This document shows positions 5,376 through 5,885 of a DNA stretch of 5,885 nt, piece after piece. The notes beneath the pieces were generated by a model. The model was not told where the DNA came from. It searched no databases and worked only from the letters and a program-made list of their open reading frames with translations. Each line of letters opens with the position of its first letter. Within the stretch, counting starts at the first letter, position 1. Made by a program: the position numbers and the translations under genes. Source of the DNA: an uncultured Mitsuokella sp. (GTDB lineage: Bacteria; Bacillota; Negativicutes; Selenomonadales; Selenomonadaceae); the NCBI GenBank assembly GCA_900770895.1, contig CAAGMF010000074.1, forward strand, positions 1 to 5,885, read 5' to 3'.

Positions 5376-5885
5376 TCAATGACCAGCTCTCGCCGCTAGG
5401 ACCGCCCGTCTTTTCTGACGCAGCTTATACCATATCATAGGGATCAGCAGCATCGGCACACCGGCATACAGCGCCTGACGCAGCTCCGGCACGAATGCCA
5501 TGACCACGAGGCAGGCGACCTGCGCCCAGATACCGAACAACGTCACATACGGGAAGAACGGCACCTTGTACTTCAGCGTATTCTCCAAGCCCTGCTGACG
5601 GATCTTCTTGCGACGGCGATACTGGCTCCAGCATATCGATATCCAGGCAATGGCGCCTGTGAAGCCCGATACGGCCAGCAGATAGGTATATACATCCGAA
5701 TCCGGATCGATTGCGTAGAGCAGTATGACTGCCCAGCAAGCGCAGATAGAAAGCATGATCGAGCGCGACGGCACACCATTGTCATTGATATGCTTCAATG
5801 TGCGCGGTGCCATGTCCATATTGGCCAGAGCATGCAGCGCACGGGCGGCGCCGTAGAGGCCGCTGTTCGAGCACGAGATGGCCGC
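5376..5885 (-). CDS. Amino acid permease (APC superfamily, AAT family), C-terminal part
   Basis: This is the 3' part of an inner-membrane amino acid transporter, 169 residues in frame from the window edge to a TGA. The fragment begins in the family's conserved region after TM8 (CSNSGLYGAARALHALA, then MAPRTLKHINDNGVPSRS; AAT proteins typically read S..S..Y...R.L..LA......P......GVP). Four hydrophobic segments follow at fragment positions about 41-60, 65-88, 110-132 and 138-155, matching TM9-TM12. A basic loop YRRRKKIRQQ (89-98) and the KVPFFP motif (107-112) lie between TM10 and TM11. The C-terminus is short and basic. The family uses cation- or proton-coupled uptake; the substrate cannot be assigned because the substrate-binding TM1 and TM6 are outside the window. 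No functional link with the RNA genes is apparent. The family call is firm; the specific gene is unknown. Confidence 0.9.
   Translation of the reverse strand, partial: AAISCSNSGLYGAARALHALANMDMAPRTLKHINDNGVPSRSIMLSICACWAVILLYAIDPDSDVYTYLLAVSGFTGAIAWISICWSQYRRRKKIRQQGLENTLKYKVPFFPYVTLFGIWAQVACLVVMAFVPELRQALYAGVPMLLIPMIWYKLRQKRRAVLAARAGH

Overview
All recognisable genes in this window lie on the minus strand, so transcription runs from high to low coordinates. In that direction the order is: the 3' end of an amino acid permease gene, a complete beta-CASP metallo-beta-lactamase RNase gene, then the conserved translation/transcription operon rimP - nusA - ylxQ (L7Ae-like) - infB. infB runs off the left edge. 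The gene set and order are those of a Firmicutes (Bacillota) chromosome. The fairly high GC, the IF2 with two N-terminal IF2_N modules joined by an Asn/Arg-rich linker, and the general protein style suggest a Negativicutes member (Selenomonas/Mitsuokella-like). That placement is inference from memory, not a search result.

Region by region: 5376-5885 is the C-terminal third of an AAT-type amino acid permease. 5144-5375 is intergenic and holds a long near-perfect hairpin (5296-5342, probably the permease terminator), an AT-rich imperfect hairpin and a very strong Shine-Dalgarno for the next gene. 3530-5143 encodes a 537-residue beta-CASP RNase with an intact metal site. 3360-3529 is the control region of the rimP operon: a near-consensus sigma-A promoter (TTGACA, 17 bp, TATATT), then an 87-nt leader carrying a strong 14-bp hairpin followed by an interrupted U-tract, and a second small hairpin next to the rimP ribosome binding site. 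1-3359 is rimP, nusA (TTG start), ylxQ and infB with gaps of 26-55 bp, so they are very probably one transcript.

Together the operon makes a 30S maturation factor (RimP), a transcription elongation/termination factor (NusA), a small L7Ae-fold RNA-binding protein and initiation factor IF2. The beta-CASP enzyme next to it is an RNA-processing protein, so most of the window concerns RNA metabolism. I see no mobile element, CRISPR array, tRNA/rRNA gene or defence system. The observations most worth following up are the rimP leader, which looks like a NusA-responsive attenuator, and the absence of ylxR (rnpM) from its usual place between nusA and ylxQ.
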